DNA of 64,000 nucleotides from CAYQLT01 sp964418425 (GCA_964418425.1 CAYQLT010000005.1:1-64000), one strand, 5' to 3'. Positions 18,932 to 27,157 are shown, counted from the stretch's first letter. Notes: a model not told the origin generated them from the sequence alone. Program-made: numbers and translations.

Positions 18932-20686
18932 GTGAATCTGACGGCGCGGCGTCGCCTGCTGGCCGTCGCCCGGGGTGAGGAGCCCCCGGACCTGGTCATC
19001 GTGGGGGGCGAGGTCGCCAACGTTTACTCGGGCGAGTGGCTGGCGGCCCATGTCGAGGTGGCGGAAGGCCGCATCGCCTACGTGGGGCCCCGCCCGCCCC
19101 TCATTGGCGCCCGAACGCGGGTGGTGCGGGCCGAAGGGCGGCCGGTGGTGCCGGGTTATATCGAGCCGCACTCCCACCCATGGGTGGTGTACTCCCCCCT
19201 TGCGCTTCTGGAGCGGGCTTTGGCCGATGGCACGACCACGCTGGTCTTCGACAACCTCTTTTTCTTCGTGCTGCTGGGGCCGCAGGGGTGGCGCCGGCTG
19301 GCCGATCGCCTGCGCGAGGCCCCGGGGGATGTGCGGTGGGTGGTCCGCCTGCACCCGCAGTGGCCGTACGAGGGGGAAGAGGAAGACTTCGCGTGGGAGC
19401 GCCTGCGGGACCTTCTTGCCGCGCCCGACGTGGTGGGCTCGGGGGAGGTGACCCGCTGGCCGGCCGTCTGCCAGGGTGACTCTCACCTTCTCGATGCCCT
19501 CGGCGCCGTGCGCGCTTCGGGTAAGCGGGCCGACGGGCACATGGCGGGCGCCTCCTACGAACGGCTGTGCGCCCTGGCGGCCGCCGGGCTGGATGCCGAT
19601 CACGAGGCCATCACCGGCCCGCAGGCCCTGGACCGTTTGCGGCTCGGGCTGTGGGTGATGCTGCGCTTCAGCTCCTTGCGGCCGGACCTGCCCGAACTGG
19701 TTCGGTTTTTGTGCCAGGCGGGTGCGCACACGCACCGGCTTCTGCTGACCACCGACGGGGCCGCACCCGACTTCTACCAGCAGCGGGGGGTCGTGGCCGG
19801 GGCGCTGGAGGCGGCGGTGCGGGCAGGGATGGATCCGATGGCGGCGTTGCAGGCGGCGACGCTCAACGCCGCCACCTTCCTGGGGCTCGACGGTGAACTG
19901 GGGGGCATCGCCCCGGGTCGGCGGGCCCACCTGCTCCTGCTGCCCTCTCGAACCAGCTTTCGCCCCCAACTTGTGCTCGCAGACGGGCACGTGGTGGCCC
20001 GGGACGGCCGGCTGGTGGCGCCTCTTCCCGAGGTGGACTGGGCCGGGCTCGGGCTGCGCCTGCCCTTTGCGCCCCCCCGGCGCTTCGAGGACCCGGCCCT
20101 CTACCACCTCCCGGAGGACTTTTCCGGCCTGCCGGTGATGCGGCTGGCGAACGCGGTGATCACCCGGTCGGTGGACGACAATACCCCCCAGGCTACGGCC
20201 AAGGAGCATTCCTCCGGGCGGGAAGAGCCCATCCTGGCCGTCCTGTGCGACCGGATGGGGCGGTGGATGGCGAAGGCCCGGCTTGCAGGTCTCATGCCCG
20301 GCCTCGAGGGGCTGGCCACCACCTTCACCACCAGCGTGCAGCTGCTGGTGCTCGGGCGTGATCCTGCGTCCATGGCGGCGGCCGCCGGTGAGGTGGCCAG
20401 GCTGGGCGGGGGGTTTGCCCTGGCCGAGGGCGGTTCGGTCGTCTGGCGAGCGGCGCTTCCCGTGGGCGGCATGATGACGGACGGGCCGTTTGACGAGGCG
20501 GTGCGGATCGAGCGGGAGCTCAGCGAGCATGCCCGAAGGGTCGGGTACCGCTTCCACGACATCCTCTACACCCTGCTCTTCCTTTCGTGTGACTTCCTCC
20601 CCGACCTGCGGCTGACGCCCCGTGGGGTCGTGGAGGTCAAAGGCGGGCGCGTCCTCTACCCGGCGCAGCCCATGCCGGGAGACTGA
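18932..20686 (+). CDS. ade: Adenine deaminase family amidohydrolase
   Basis: A 584-residue protein matching the length and architecture of bacterial adenine deaminase, which converts adenine to hypoxanthine. There is an N-terminal beta segment, then V-P-G-Y-I-E-P-H-S-H-P (metal-binding H-x-H) near residue 73. A-D-G-T-T-T-L, G-H-M-A-G-A, D-A-D-H-E-A, and the late T-D-G-A (metal Asp) in L-L-T-T-D-G-A-A-P are also visible. The C-terminal domain contains the family-typical region with N-A-V-I-T-R-S-V-D-D-N and G-G-M-M-T-D. It starts with GTG at 18932. It sits oddly between a thioesterase and the paa operon; a hydrolase of another cyclic amide is possible. Confidence 0.85.
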   Translation: MNLTARRRLLAVARGEEPPDLVIVGGEVANVYSGEWLAAHVEVAEGRIAYVGPRPPLIGARTRVVRAEGRPVVPGYIEPHSHPWVVYSPLALLERALADGTTTLVFDNLFFFVLLGPQGWRRLADRLREAPGDVRWVVRLHPQWPYEGEEEDFAWERLRDLLAAPDVVGSGEVTRWPAVCQGDSHLLDALGAVRASGKRADGHMAGASYERLCALAAAGLDADHEAITGPQALDRLRLGLWVMLRFSSLRPDLPELVRFLCQAGAHTHRLLLTTDGAAPDFYQQRGVVAGALEAAVRAGMDPMAALQAATLNAATFLGLDGELGGIAPGRRAHLLLLPSRTSFRPQLVLADGHVVARDGRLVAPLPEVDWAGLGLRLPFAPPRRFEDPALYHLPEDFSGLPVMRLANAVITRSVDDNTPQATAKEHSSGREEPILAVLCDRMGRWMAKARLAGLMPGLEGLATTFTTSVQLLVLGRDPASMAAAAGEVARLGGGFALAEGGSVVWRAALPVGGMMTDGPFDEAVRIERELSEHARRVGYRFHDILYTLLFLSCDFLPDLRLTPRGVVEVKGGRVLYPAQPMPGD

Positions 20687-20828
20687 AGAGGAGCGTTGGG
20701 AAGCCGGGCCCTGCTTCCCGAGCGCGCCGGCGGGCGCCCGCTTGCCGCCGGATTCGGGCTTGTGCCACGGATGGGTCGGCGCTTCGGCGCCGAGCCCCTT
20801 GACCCTGACTGACCGGACGGTTAACATC

Positions 20829-20928
20829 NNNNNNNNNNNNNNNNNNNNNNNNNNNNNNNNNNNNNNNNNNNNNNNNNNNNNNNNNNNNNNNNNNNNNNNN
20901 NNNNNNNNNNNNNNNNNNNNNNNNNNNN
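20829..20928. other. Run of 100 N (assembly join, probably not missing sequence)
   Basis: Bases 20774-20828 before the run and 20929-20983 after it are identical (55 bases) and contain the paa promoter, so the promoter is shown twice but probably exists once. The shared block starts with a 7-bp hairpin closed by a TTCG loop (TCGGCGC-TTCG-GCGCCGA). This may act as the ade transcription end and may have hindered assembly. Confidence 0.85.
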
Positions 20929-20953
20929 GGTCGGCGCTTCGGCGCCGAGCCCC

Positions 20954-20982
20954 TTGACCCTGACTGACCGGACGGTTAACAT
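20954..20982 (+). promoter_or_regulatory. paa operon promoter with TetR-type operator
   Basis: -35 TTGACC (20954-20959), 17-base spacer, -10 TAACAT (20977-20982). The spacer contains the imperfect palindrome ACTGACCGGACGGTTAAC (20963-20980), which sits where a bound repressor would block RNA polymerase. The same elements appear before the N run at 20799-20827 as an assembly duplicate. The sequence matches 15 of 18 bases of the site in the bzd promoter at 46113-46130 (opposite orientation). Confidence 0.7.
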
Positions 20983-21005
20983 CGTAGATACAGGGGGGAG
21001 CGTGC

Positions 21006-21944
21006 TTGGCCACGGTAACCGATGAGCAGCTGCTGGAGCGCATCCGCAGCGGGCGGCTGGTGGAGGGGCCACAGCAGGCGACGGAGCGATACCTGGAGGG
21101 CCTGAGACGCACCCTCATCGTCTCCGCGGACACCGAGCTCATCAGCGCGCCCGCGTACCTGCGGGCAGCCCGCCATGCCCCCACCGTCAACGCGTACATC
21201 TCCGCGATGGGCATCATCCAGGACGAGCTGGGGCACGCCCACATCGCCTACCGGCTTCTCAGCGACCTGGGGGTGGACACCGACCGGCTGGTCTACGAGC
21301 GGGATCCCCGGGAGTTCAAGCACCCGTACGCGTTTGACATCCCTCTGGAAAGCTGGGCCGAATTGGTGGTGGCCAACGCGTTTTACGACCGAGCAGGCTT
21401 CGTCCTGCTGGGCGACGTCTTCCGGCACACCAGCTACGGTCCGTGGAAGCGGGCCCTCGTGAAGGTCGACCGGGAGGAAAACTTCCACCTGCGACACGGG
21501 GAGCGCTGGATGGAGATCCTGGCCTCGCAGCCCGAGGGACGAGAGCGCTTGCAGCAAGCCGTGGACTGGATGTTCGTGATGACGCTGGAGTGGTTCGGGC
21601 TGCCCGACCACCTGAAGCGGCACACCGAACAGATCCGCTACGGGCTGAAGGGGGCCACCAACGACCAGCTGCGCCAGCAGTGGATGTCAACGGCCGTGCC
21701 GTTGTGCCAACGCCTGGGCTTGAAGGTTCCCGCCCACTACGACCCGGAGCGCGGGGAATACGTCATCGACGTGCCGTTTCCCGCCGAGTTCGACGAGGCG
21801 CGTAAGCGCTGGCGCTTCGAAGACGGGCCCATCCCGTGGGAGCAGGTGCTCCAGCGCTGGAAGCGCCGGGGCCCGGCCAACGAGGAGTACGTGAGGGAAC
21901 TGCAGCGCGGCTACCGGGAGATCCGCCGCCTGCAAGCGGCCTGA
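21006..21944 (+). CDS. paaA: Phenylacetyl-CoA epoxidase, catalytic subunit PaaA
   Basis: A 312-residue ferritin-like di-iron oxygenase subunit. PaaA inserts one oxygen atom into the ring of phenylacetyl-CoA to give the 1,2-epoxide. The di-iron ligand motifs are visible: I-I-Q-D-E-L-G-H-A-H (E-x2-H) near residue 72 and D-R-E-E-N-F-H-L-R-H-G-E (E-x2-H) near residue 156. Length agrees with PaaA and not with the larger BoxB. The start is TTG 21006 behind a GGGGGGAG site. It is the first gene of paaA-paaD-paaB-paaB2-paaC-ribbon, under the promoter at 20954. No PaaE reductase gene is nearby, so electrons must come from elsewhere. Confidence 0.92.
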   Translation: MATVTDEQLLERIRSGRLVEGPQQATERYLEGLRRTLIVSADTELISAPAYLRAARHAPTVNAYISAMGIIQDELGHAHIAYRLLSDLGVDTDRLVYERDPREFKHPYAFDIPLESWAELVVANAFYDRAGFVLLGDVFRHTSYGPWKRALVKVDREENFHLRHGERWMEILASQPEGRERLQQAVDWMFVMTLEWFGLPDHLKRHTEQIRYGLKGATNDQLRQQWMSTAVPLCQRLGLKVPAHYDPERGEYVIDVPFPAEFDEARKRWRFEDGPIPWEQVLQRWKRRGPANEEYVRELQRGYREIRRLQAA

Positions 21945-21965
21945 CGAGGAAGGCGGGCGAACGCA

Positions 21966-22271
21966 GTGGCCGGGCGCGAGCAGGTATGGGAAGCGCTCAA
22001 GGAGGTCCTGGACCCCGAATACCCGGTGAGCGTGGTCGACCTGGGGTTGGTGCGTGCCGTGGAGGTGGACGGCGCCACGGTGCGCGTGCAGATCGCCTTC
22101 ACCTCCCTGGGATGCCCGTGCACGGAGATCATCTGCGAGGACATTCGCCGGCGCCTGCTCCAACTGGAGGGGGTTGAGCAGGTGAAGGTGGAGGAGGTCT
22201 TCGAGCCCTGGGACGGCAGTTTCATCTCCCCGGAGGGCCGCCGGCGCCTGCGGGAGGTCGGGGTGGTCTGA
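21966..22271 (+). CDS. paaD: PaaD N-terminal-type MIP18/DUF59 protein
   Basis: A 101-residue MIP18/DUF59-family protein. The core D-P-E-Y-P-V-S-V-V-D-L-G-L-V and the cysteine motif T-S-L-G-C-P-C-T-E-I are present. Members help assemble iron clusters or di-iron centres; PaaD is needed for the epoxidase complex. In E. coli PaaD this domain is followed by a zinc ribbon in the same chain. Here the chain stops after the DUF59 domain, and the ribbon is encoded separately at 23622-23834. The start is GTG 21966, 21 bases after paaA. Confidence 0.88.
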   Translation: MAGREQVWEALKEVLDPEYPVSVVDLGLVRAVEVDGATVRVQIAFTSLGCPCTEIICEDIRRRLLQLEGVEQVKVEEVFEPWDGSFISPEGRRRLREVGVV

Positions 22272-22308
22272 GCGCGACCTGCGGTGGCTTGCGGCCGGTG
22301 GTGGTGGC

Positions 22309-22671
22309 ATGAACTCTACCTGTGCGGGTGGCACGCAAGCGGCCGGCGAAGAGGGCCGGGAGCCGGTTCGGGAGTTTTACGAGGTGTTCGCCCGCGCGGC
22401 CGACGACCAGCCGCTTTTGCACGTGGGCGCGGTGCGGGCCATGCGGGCTGAGGACGCGGCGGTCTTCGCCCGCTGCCTGTACGACGAGTGGAACTGGACC
22501 GAGATGTTCGTCGTTCCCCGCCGCAGCCTGATCCCCGTCATCCGGGCCGACGGGGAGGAGCGGACCGGCCATCCCGGCGGAGGAACGCGGGCTGCCCGTC
22601 ATCCGGGCGGGCGGCATGAGCCGTCGGCCGAGGGCGACAGGCGAACCGTCGGAGACGAGGTCCAAGCGTGA
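22309..22671 (+). CDS. paaB: Phenylacetyl-CoA epoxidase subunit PaaB (first paaB-like gene)
   Basis: A 120-residue protein. Residues about 20-80 follow the PaaB pattern: F-Y-E-V-F-A-R-A, then H-V-G-A-V-R-A-M-R-A-E-D-A, and a final F-V-V-P-R-R-S-L-I. PaaB is a small subunit of the epoxidase thought to bridge PaaAC units. The C-terminal 40 residues are an unusual Gly/Arg/His-rich tail absent from ordinary PaaB. The start is ATG 22309. The stop overlaps the GTG start of the next gene (GTGA). Confidence 0.8.
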   Translation: MNSTCAGGTQAAGEEGREPVREFYEVFARAADDQPLLHVGAVRAMRAEDAAVFARCLYDEWNWTEMFVVPRRSLIPVIRADGEERTGHPGGGTRAARHPGGRHEPSAEGDRRTVGDEVQA

Positions 22672-22877
22672 GACGGTACCTGGTGTTTGCCCGTGCCCGC
22701 CACGACGAGCCCCTGGCCTTGCATGGGACCCTGCCGGCGCCGGATCCGCAGGCGGCCCGGGAGGCGGCGTTGCGGCGCCTGGGGCGGGAGTGGGTGGAGC
22801 TGACGCTGGTCCCCGAAAGCGCCGTGCACTGGGTGGTTCGCCGGTCCGGCGCGCTGGCCGAGAGCGGCGGGGAGTGA
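22668..22877 (+). CDS. Second PaaB-like small protein
   Basis: A 69-residue protein starting with GTG in a GTGA overlap with paaB. It repeats the PaaB outline (Y-L-V-F-A-R-A-R, L-H-G-T-L-P-A-P-D-P, E-W-V-E-L-T-L-V-P-E-S-A-V-H-W-V) and looks like a minimal PaaB fold without extensions. Placed between paaB and paaC, it could be an extra structural subunit or form a PaaB heterodimer. I know of no standard paa operon description with two different PaaB-like genes. Confidence 0.65.
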   Translation: MRRYLVFARARHDEPLALHGTLPAPDPQAAREAALRRLGREWVELTLVPESAVHWVVRRSGALAESGGE

Positions 22878-22881
22878 CGCT

Positions 22882-23688
22882 GTGGAGCTGTCCGATTCCA
22901 TGAGACAGGCGTTGTGGGGCCTGGTGGCGAGCCTGGCGGACAACAAGTTCGCCCTGGGTCGGCGGGTCTCGGAGTGGACGACGGGGGCGCCGACCCTGGA
23001 GAGCGCCGTGGCGTGCGCGGCCCTGGCCCAGGAGGAGCTGGGGCACGCCCGGGTCCTGTACCCGGTGCTTCAGGAGATCGCGCCGCCGGGCCCCGGGCAG
23101 GCGCCGGAGACCGCCTGGCCGCGCGGGGACGAGCGGCCCACCGGCGACGGTGAGCTGGGGGGCCCTTGCCGGGTGGCGTTTCTCGACATGCCGCTCCCCT
23201 CCTGGGCCCACGTGGTGGCGGCCCTGGTGCTGGTGGACGGGGCTCTCACCACGCTGATGGAGGCCCTGCGGGAGTCCCGATTTGCGCCCCTGGCCAGGCG
23301 GGTGGGCCGGATCCTGGAGGAGGAGCGCTTCCACGAACAGTACGCGATGGGACAGCTGCTGGAGGTGGCCTCGTACCCGCCGGGACTTGACGGGCTGCGA
23401 GGGCCGATCGAGCAACTCCTACCCGAAATGCTGTGCTGGTTTGGCCCCGGCGGCGACGACGGGCTCGATGGGCTCTGCCGGGAAGGGCTTGTGGCGGCGG
23501 GCAGCCATGCCCTTCGCCAGGCGTACCTGGCTCGGGTGGCTCCCCGGCTCCTTCGGGCCGGCCTGGAGCCGGCGGGCGTGCGCCTCGACCCGTCTGGCCG
23601 CTGGAAGCACGGGGATCTGCCATGGGAGCGGTGGAGCGCCGCCCGGCGCCGTCTGACCGGCGCAAGCGCCCCGAGCGGCCCGGCCTGA
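22882..23688 (+). CDS. paaC: Phenylacetyl-CoA epoxidase structural subunit PaaC
   Basis: A 268-residue ferritin-like protein homologous to PaaA in fold. It carries A-L-A-Q-E-E-L-G-H-A-R near residue 53 and L-E-E-E-R-F-H-E-Q-Y near residue 148, so both E-x2-H pairs appear intact. In classical PaaC the metal ligands are degenerate and the subunit is only a structural partner. Whether this one binds iron is worth checking. The start is GTG 22882, five bases after the previous stop. Its 3' end overlaps the zinc-ribbon gene by 67 bases. Confidence 0.85.
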   Translation: MELSDSMRQALWGLVASLADNKFALGRRVSEWTTGAPTLESAVACAALAQEELGHARVLYPVLQEIAPPGPGQAPETAWPRGDERPTGDGELGGPCRVAFLDMPLPSWAHVVAALVLVDGALTTLMEALRESRFAPLARRVGRILEEERFHEQYAMGQLLEVASYPPGLDGLRGPIEQLLPEMLCWFGPGGDDGLDGLCREGLVAAGSHALRQAYLARVAPRLLRAGLEPAGVRLDPSGRWKHGDLPWERWSAARRRLTGASAPSGPA

Positions 23689-23834
23689 ACGGCTCCCGGG
23701 CGGTGAACTGCCCGTGGTGCGGTTCCGGGCGGGTGGAGCGCATCGGCGCCTTCGGGTCCCACCTGATGGCGTCGCAATACGTCTGCCTGGATTGCCGCAG
23801 CCCTTTTGAGGCGATCCGCCGGCCGGGCGCCTGA
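23622..23834 (+). CDS. PaaD C-terminal zinc-ribbon domain as a separate protein
   Basis: A 70-residue protein. The C-terminal part has C-P-W-C-G-S (C-x2-C), A-F-G-S-H in the middle and C-L-D-C-R-S-P-F-E (C-x2-C), the pattern of the ribbon at the end of E. coli PaaD. It probably works with the DUF59 protein at 21966 to mature the epoxidase. The ATG at 23622 gives a 67-base overlap with paaC; a GTG at 23703 would start just before the ribbon and is a reasonable alternative. The function is inferred from domain identity and operon position. Confidence 0.7.
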   Translation: MGAVERRPAPSDRRKRPERPGLNGSRAVNCPWCGSGRVERIGAFGSHLMASQYVCLDCRSPFEAIRRPGA

Positions 23835-23960
23835 GGGCCCGGGGCGTTCCCCCGGCCGGGCAGGGGTAGCGGGCCGGCCGCCTTGGAGGCCACCGGGGGG
23901 GCGAGGGGCAGGTGGGCCGGCGGGCCGGCCGCCTCGAAGCCGGCCGGCCGGTGGCGGGTG

Positions 23961-24605
23961 TCACACCTCGGCCAGCACGTTACGCCGGCTGCCTTTGAGG
24001 TACGACAGCACCGCCCGCTTGCACCGGTCCTTGTAGGCCCCGTGCAACTCTTGCCAGCGCTCGTCCTGCATCCACTGCAGGAAAAGCCCGTCGATGATGG
24101 CCCGAACGACGATGGCCGCTTCATCGACGTCGGGCACGTCGAAGGTGCCGTGGGACACACCGAACTCGATCAGATCCGCGTACATGCCGTTGACGATGGA
24201 GCGGAATGTGCCGCTCAGGCGGCTGAACTGATCCGATTGCACCGCATACCCGACCAGGTCCAGGTAGGCGATGTAGAACCGCCGGTTGGCCTCGGGCGCC
24301 ACAAAGATGGCGTCGATCATGGCGGCGATTTTCTCCTCCGGGGTCCTGGCCTTGTTGACGCTGTCCCGGATGCGCTCGGCCACCCGGGAGAGCACCCAGC
24401 GCATGGTGACCAGGATCAGGTTCTCCCGGCTTTTGAAGTGGTACAGGATCGTCCCCTTGCTGACGCCGGCCGCATCGGCCACGTCCTGCAGGGAGATGTG
24501 GTGCACTCCCTTCTCGCTCATCATCCGGTAGGTGCTGCGGATGAGGTGAATCTGCTTGGGAGAAAGCGTCTCCTGCAGTTCGCTCCAGACCCTCGGCGAC
24601 CGCAC
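23961..24605 (-). CDS. TetR-family regulator next to the paa operon
   Basis: A 214-residue TetR protein. The N-terminal HTH has K-G-V-H-H-I-S-L-Q-D-V-A-D-A-A-G-V-S-K-G-T-I-L-Y-H-F and is followed by an all-helical ligand domain. The start is GTG 24605-24603 with AGGAGGAG upstream (complement of 24611-24618). It is convergent with the paa operon and heads towards it, with an enoyl-CoA hydratase and aldehyde dehydrogenase behind it on the same strand. TetR-type PaaR/FadR-like repressors sense phenylacetyl-CoA or acyl-CoA. This is the best local candidate for binding the sites at 20963-20980, 27040-27053 and 46113-46130, but that is inference. Confidence 0.85.
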   Translation of the reverse strand: MRSPRVWSELQETLSPKQIHLIRSTYRMMSEKGVHHISLQDVADAAGVSKGTILYHFKSRENLILVTMRWVLSRVAERIRDSVNKARTPEEKIAAMIDAIFVAPEANRRFYIAYLDLVGYAVQSDQFSRLSGTFRSIVNGMYADLIEFGVSHGTFDVPDVDEAAIVVRAIIDGLFLQWMQDERWQELHGAYKDRCKRAVLSYLKGSRRNVLAEV

Positions 24606-24673
24606 GAGCTCTCCTCCTGTGGCCGGGCTGCCGGGCGGCGGGGGCGCATGGCCGGCCATGGCCGCCGACCGCC

Positions 24674-25447
24674 TCAGCGCCCCTGGAATTTCGGTTGCCG
24701 TTTCTCCAAGAAGGCCCGGATGCCCTCCCGGGCGTCCTCGCTGCGAAACAGGGGTTCCAGGAGCTCCCGCTCCAGCCGCAAAGCGTCCTCCAGGGGCCTC
24801 TCCAGACCCTGCCGTACGGCCAGCTTGATGGATGCCACCGCCTTCGCCGCCTGCGTGGCCAGGCTTCGGGCGTACTGCAGCGTCTGCTCGGCCAGCTCCG
24901 GGGCCTTCACCAGCCGGTCGAACAGCCCCACCTCCAGCGCCTCCCGGGGCGAGAGAGTTCGGCCGGTCAGCATCATATCCAGGGCCCGGCTCCACCCGAT
25001 CAGCCGGGGAAGGCGCTGGGTGCCGCCGTTGCCAGGCAGCAGCCCCAACGTCACCTCCGGCAGCCCCACCCGGTACTCCCCCTCCGCCCCGAAACGCAGG
25101 TCGCAGGCCAGCGCGATCTCCAGGCCCCCGCCCAGCGCATGCCCCTGGATCTGCGCCACGAACACCTTGGGCACCTCCGCCATGCGTCCCAGCACCCGGT
25201 GGGCGAGCCGCACCAGCTCCATGTTTCGCTCCGGCGGGTTTTCGCTGAACGCCTTGACGTCCGCCCCGGCGGAGAAGAAGCGCTCCAGGGCGCTTCGCAC
25301 GACGACCACCCGAACCTGCTCGTCGCCGGCGGCCTGCTCCAGCGCCCCGCCCAGCTCCTCCATGAATGCGTAATCGTAGCTGTTGGCCGGGGGCCGGTTG
25401 AGGGTGATGAAGCCCACCGCCCCCTCCTTGCTCCATTCGACGCCCAT
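24674..25447 (-). CDS. Enoyl-CoA hydratase/isomerase (crotonase family)
   Basis: A 257-residue crotonase. The oxyanion-hole regions are visible (F-S-A-G-A-D-V-K near residue 61 and G-H-A-L-G-G-G-L-E-I-A-L-A-C-D near residue 103), as is a catalytic Glu region L-P-E-V-T-L-G-L-L-P-G-N-G-G-T-Q-R. It hydrates or isomerises 2-enoyl-CoA. In this setting a PaaF- or PaaG-like step of the phenylacetate route is plausible but not decisive. The ATG at 25447 lies 12 bases after the end of the aldehyde dehydrogenase upstream, so the minus-strand order is aldehyde dehydrogenase, hydratase, TetR. Confidence 0.88.
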   Translation of the reverse strand: MGVEWSKEGAVGFITLNRPPANSYDYAFMEELGGALEQAAGDEQVRVVVVRSALERFFSAGADVKAFSENPPERNMELVRLAHRVLGRMAEVPKVFVAQIQGHALGGGLEIALACDLRFGAEGEYRVGLPEVTLGLLPGNGGTQRLPRLIGWSRALDMMLTGRTLSPREALEVGLFDRLVKAPELAEQTLQYARSLATQAAKAVASIKLAVRQGLERPLEDALRLERELLEPLFRSEDAREGIRAFLEKRQPKFQGR

Positions 25448-25459
25448 GTCCTTTCCCCC

Positions 25460-26917
25460 TCACTGCCCGTCCAGGTCGCCGACCACGACGGATTTCAGTT
25501 CCATGTAGTAGTCGAGGGCCTCCAGCCCGTGCTCTTTTCCAAACCCGCTCTGCTTGAGGCCGCCGAAGGGCAGCTCGTCGTACCCGTAGTGGATCTGGTT
25601 GACCCACGTCATGCCGGCCTCGATCTCCTGCGCGGCCTTGTGGATCCACCGGACGTCGTAGGTCCAGATGGAGGAGCCCAGTCCATAGGGGGAGTCGTTG
25701 GCAAGCCGGATCGCCTCGTCGATGTCCCGAACCTTGAAGACCGGCAAAAGCGGCCCGAAGACCTCCTCCCGCACCACCCGGCTATCGTGGCTGGCGTCGG
25801 TAATTACCGTTGGCATAAGGAAAAATCCCCGTGATCGACCGTCCGGCACCTTCCCTCCGTACGCCACCCGGGCCCCGCGGCTTACGGCCTCCTCCAGCTG
25901 CTCCATCACCTCCTGGCGCTGGCGAGCGGTGTGCAGCGGCCCCAGGCGGATTCGGGGCTTTTCCGCCTTGACCCAGCCCTCTCCGGGCTCGTAACGGGCG
26001 ACGCCGGCCAACAGGCGCTCCAGAAACGGCTGGTAGACTTCCTCGAACACGTACACCCGCTTGGCGGCCAGGCAGGACTGGCCCGCGTTCCAGAACCGGC
26101 CGATGAGGACGGAGCGGACGGCCTTGTCCAGGTTGGCGTCAGGGCACACGATGACGGGGTCGGAGCCTCCTAGCTCCAGGGTGATGCGCGCAAAGCGGGG
26201 CCCCGCCACCTCCATGATGCGCCGGCCTGTCGCGCTCTCGCCCGTGAAGGCCACCCGGCGCACGTCGGGATGCGCGCACAGGGCTTCCCCGACCGTACGG
26301 CCCGGGCCGGTGACCACGTTGAGCACCCCCGGCGGCAGGCCCCCTTCCTGGAGCAGCTCCACAACCCGGATGGCGGCCAGGGGGGCCGTGCTGGCCGGCT
26401 TGACCACCACCGTGTTGCCCGCCGCGAGGGCCGGGCCGATCTTGGTGCCCATCAGGGTGAGAGGGTAATTCCAGGGGACGATGGCCGCCACCACGCCCAC
26501 CGGGCGGCGGATGACCAGGCCGTACGCGCTGCCCAGGGTCGAAGGGAGAGGGGCATACGCCCCCCGGATCTTGCTGGCCATGTCGGCGTAAAACTCCATG
26601 CCATGCAGGAAGTGCTGGAGCTCGCCCTGGGCTTCGTGCAGGGGTTTTCCCTGCTCGCGCACCAGCGTATCGGCGACGGAATCGGCCTGCGCCCGCACCC
26701 GCTCCAGGCCCGCCCGGATCCGCCGGGCCCGCTCGTCGGGGTCCAGGCGGGCCCACGCTCGAAAGGCCCGCACGGCCGCCGCCACCGCCTGCTCCACCTC
26801 TTCGGGTCCCGCCTGCGGTACGCTGTCCACCGGCTCCTCCGTGGCCGGGTTGATGACCACCATCTCCTGCCCCGACCGGGCGGCCACAGCCTGCCCGTCG
26901 ATGAGCATCTTGGCCAT
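25460..26917 (-). CDS. NAD(P)-dependent aldehyde dehydrogenase (1)
   Basis: A 485-residue aldehyde dehydrogenase with the standard landmarks: P-W-N-Y-P-L near residue 150, T-G-E-S-A-T-G, the general base Glu in L-E-L-G-G-S-D-P near residue 252 and the nucleophile in N-A-G-Q-S-C near residue 286. It oxidises an aldehyde to an acid. Neighbours suggest an aromatic aldehyde or the ring-opened semialdehyde of the paa route, since no fused PaaZ is present. The start is ATG 26917-26915 after GGGGGGAG. It resembles the second enzyme at 31938 (shared L-G-P-L-H-T-A-R-Q-R and S-G-x-G-K-E-H-G). It is divergent from the Liv operon. Confidence 0.9.
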   Translation of the reverse strand: MAKMLIDGQAVAARSGQEMVVINPATEEPVDSVPQAGPEEVEQAVAAAVRAFRAWARLDPDERARRIRAGLERVRAQADSVADTLVREQGKPLHEAQGELQHFLHGMEFYADMASKIRGAYAPLPSTLGSAYGLVIRRPVGVVAAIVPWNYPLTLMGTKIGPALAAGNTVVVKPASTAPLAAIRVVELLQEGGLPPGVLNVVTGPGRTVGEALCAHPDVRRVAFTGESATGRRIMEVAGPRFARITLELGGSDPVIVCPDANLDKAVRSVLIGRFWNAGQSCLAAKRVYVFEEVYQPFLERLLAGVARYEPGEGWVKAEKPRIRLGPLHTARQRQEVMEQLEEAVSRGARVAYGGKVPDGRSRGFFLMPTVITDASHDSRVVREEVFGPLLPVFKVRDIDEAIRLANDSPYGLGSSIWTYDVRWIHKAAQEIEAGMTWVNQIHYGYDELPFGGLKQSGFGKEHGLEALDYYMELKSVVVGDLDGQ

Positions 26918-27025
26918 GAAGCTCCCCCCTCGGTTCGGCCTTTGGAAATCGGGTTCGCAAGGCGCCAGACCCCACGTCCGGGCAGCCCGTGGCCGAATCG
27001 GCGCCAACCCGCACCAGGCGGGCTC

Positions 27026-27066
27026 TTGACAGGCTCTTGATTGACCGGTTAGTTTGGTCCTAATCC
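27026..27066 (+). promoter_or_regulatory. Liv operon promoter region with TetR-type half-palindrome
   Basis: -35 TTGACA (27026-27031) with a weak -10 TTAGTT (27049-27054) at 17 bases, or TTGATT (27037) with TAATCC (27061) at 18. ATTGACCGGTTAGT (27040-27053) is palindromic around CCGG and shares TGACCGG with the paa and bzd operators. It lies between the divergent aldehyde dehydrogenase and Liv genes. Confidence 0.45.
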
Positions 27067-27157
27067 ACCGGAGGACAACTGTCAAGGACAGGCGGGCCAG
27101 GTTCGGCTGTGTGACCGGTTCCCATATGCCCGGGCAGTCGGGGAAGGGGGGCTTGCA

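Noticed and set aside
20774..20983. Apparent duplicated paa promoter as a real tandem regulatory repeat
   Set aside because: The repeat is exactly 55 bases and ends exactly at the N run on both sides, the same as at 1391-1600. An assembly overlap is the simpler explanation.
18836..21244. Minus-strand open frame of 802 codons spanning a gap
   Set aside because: It includes 100 N and is antisense to adenine deaminase and paaA.
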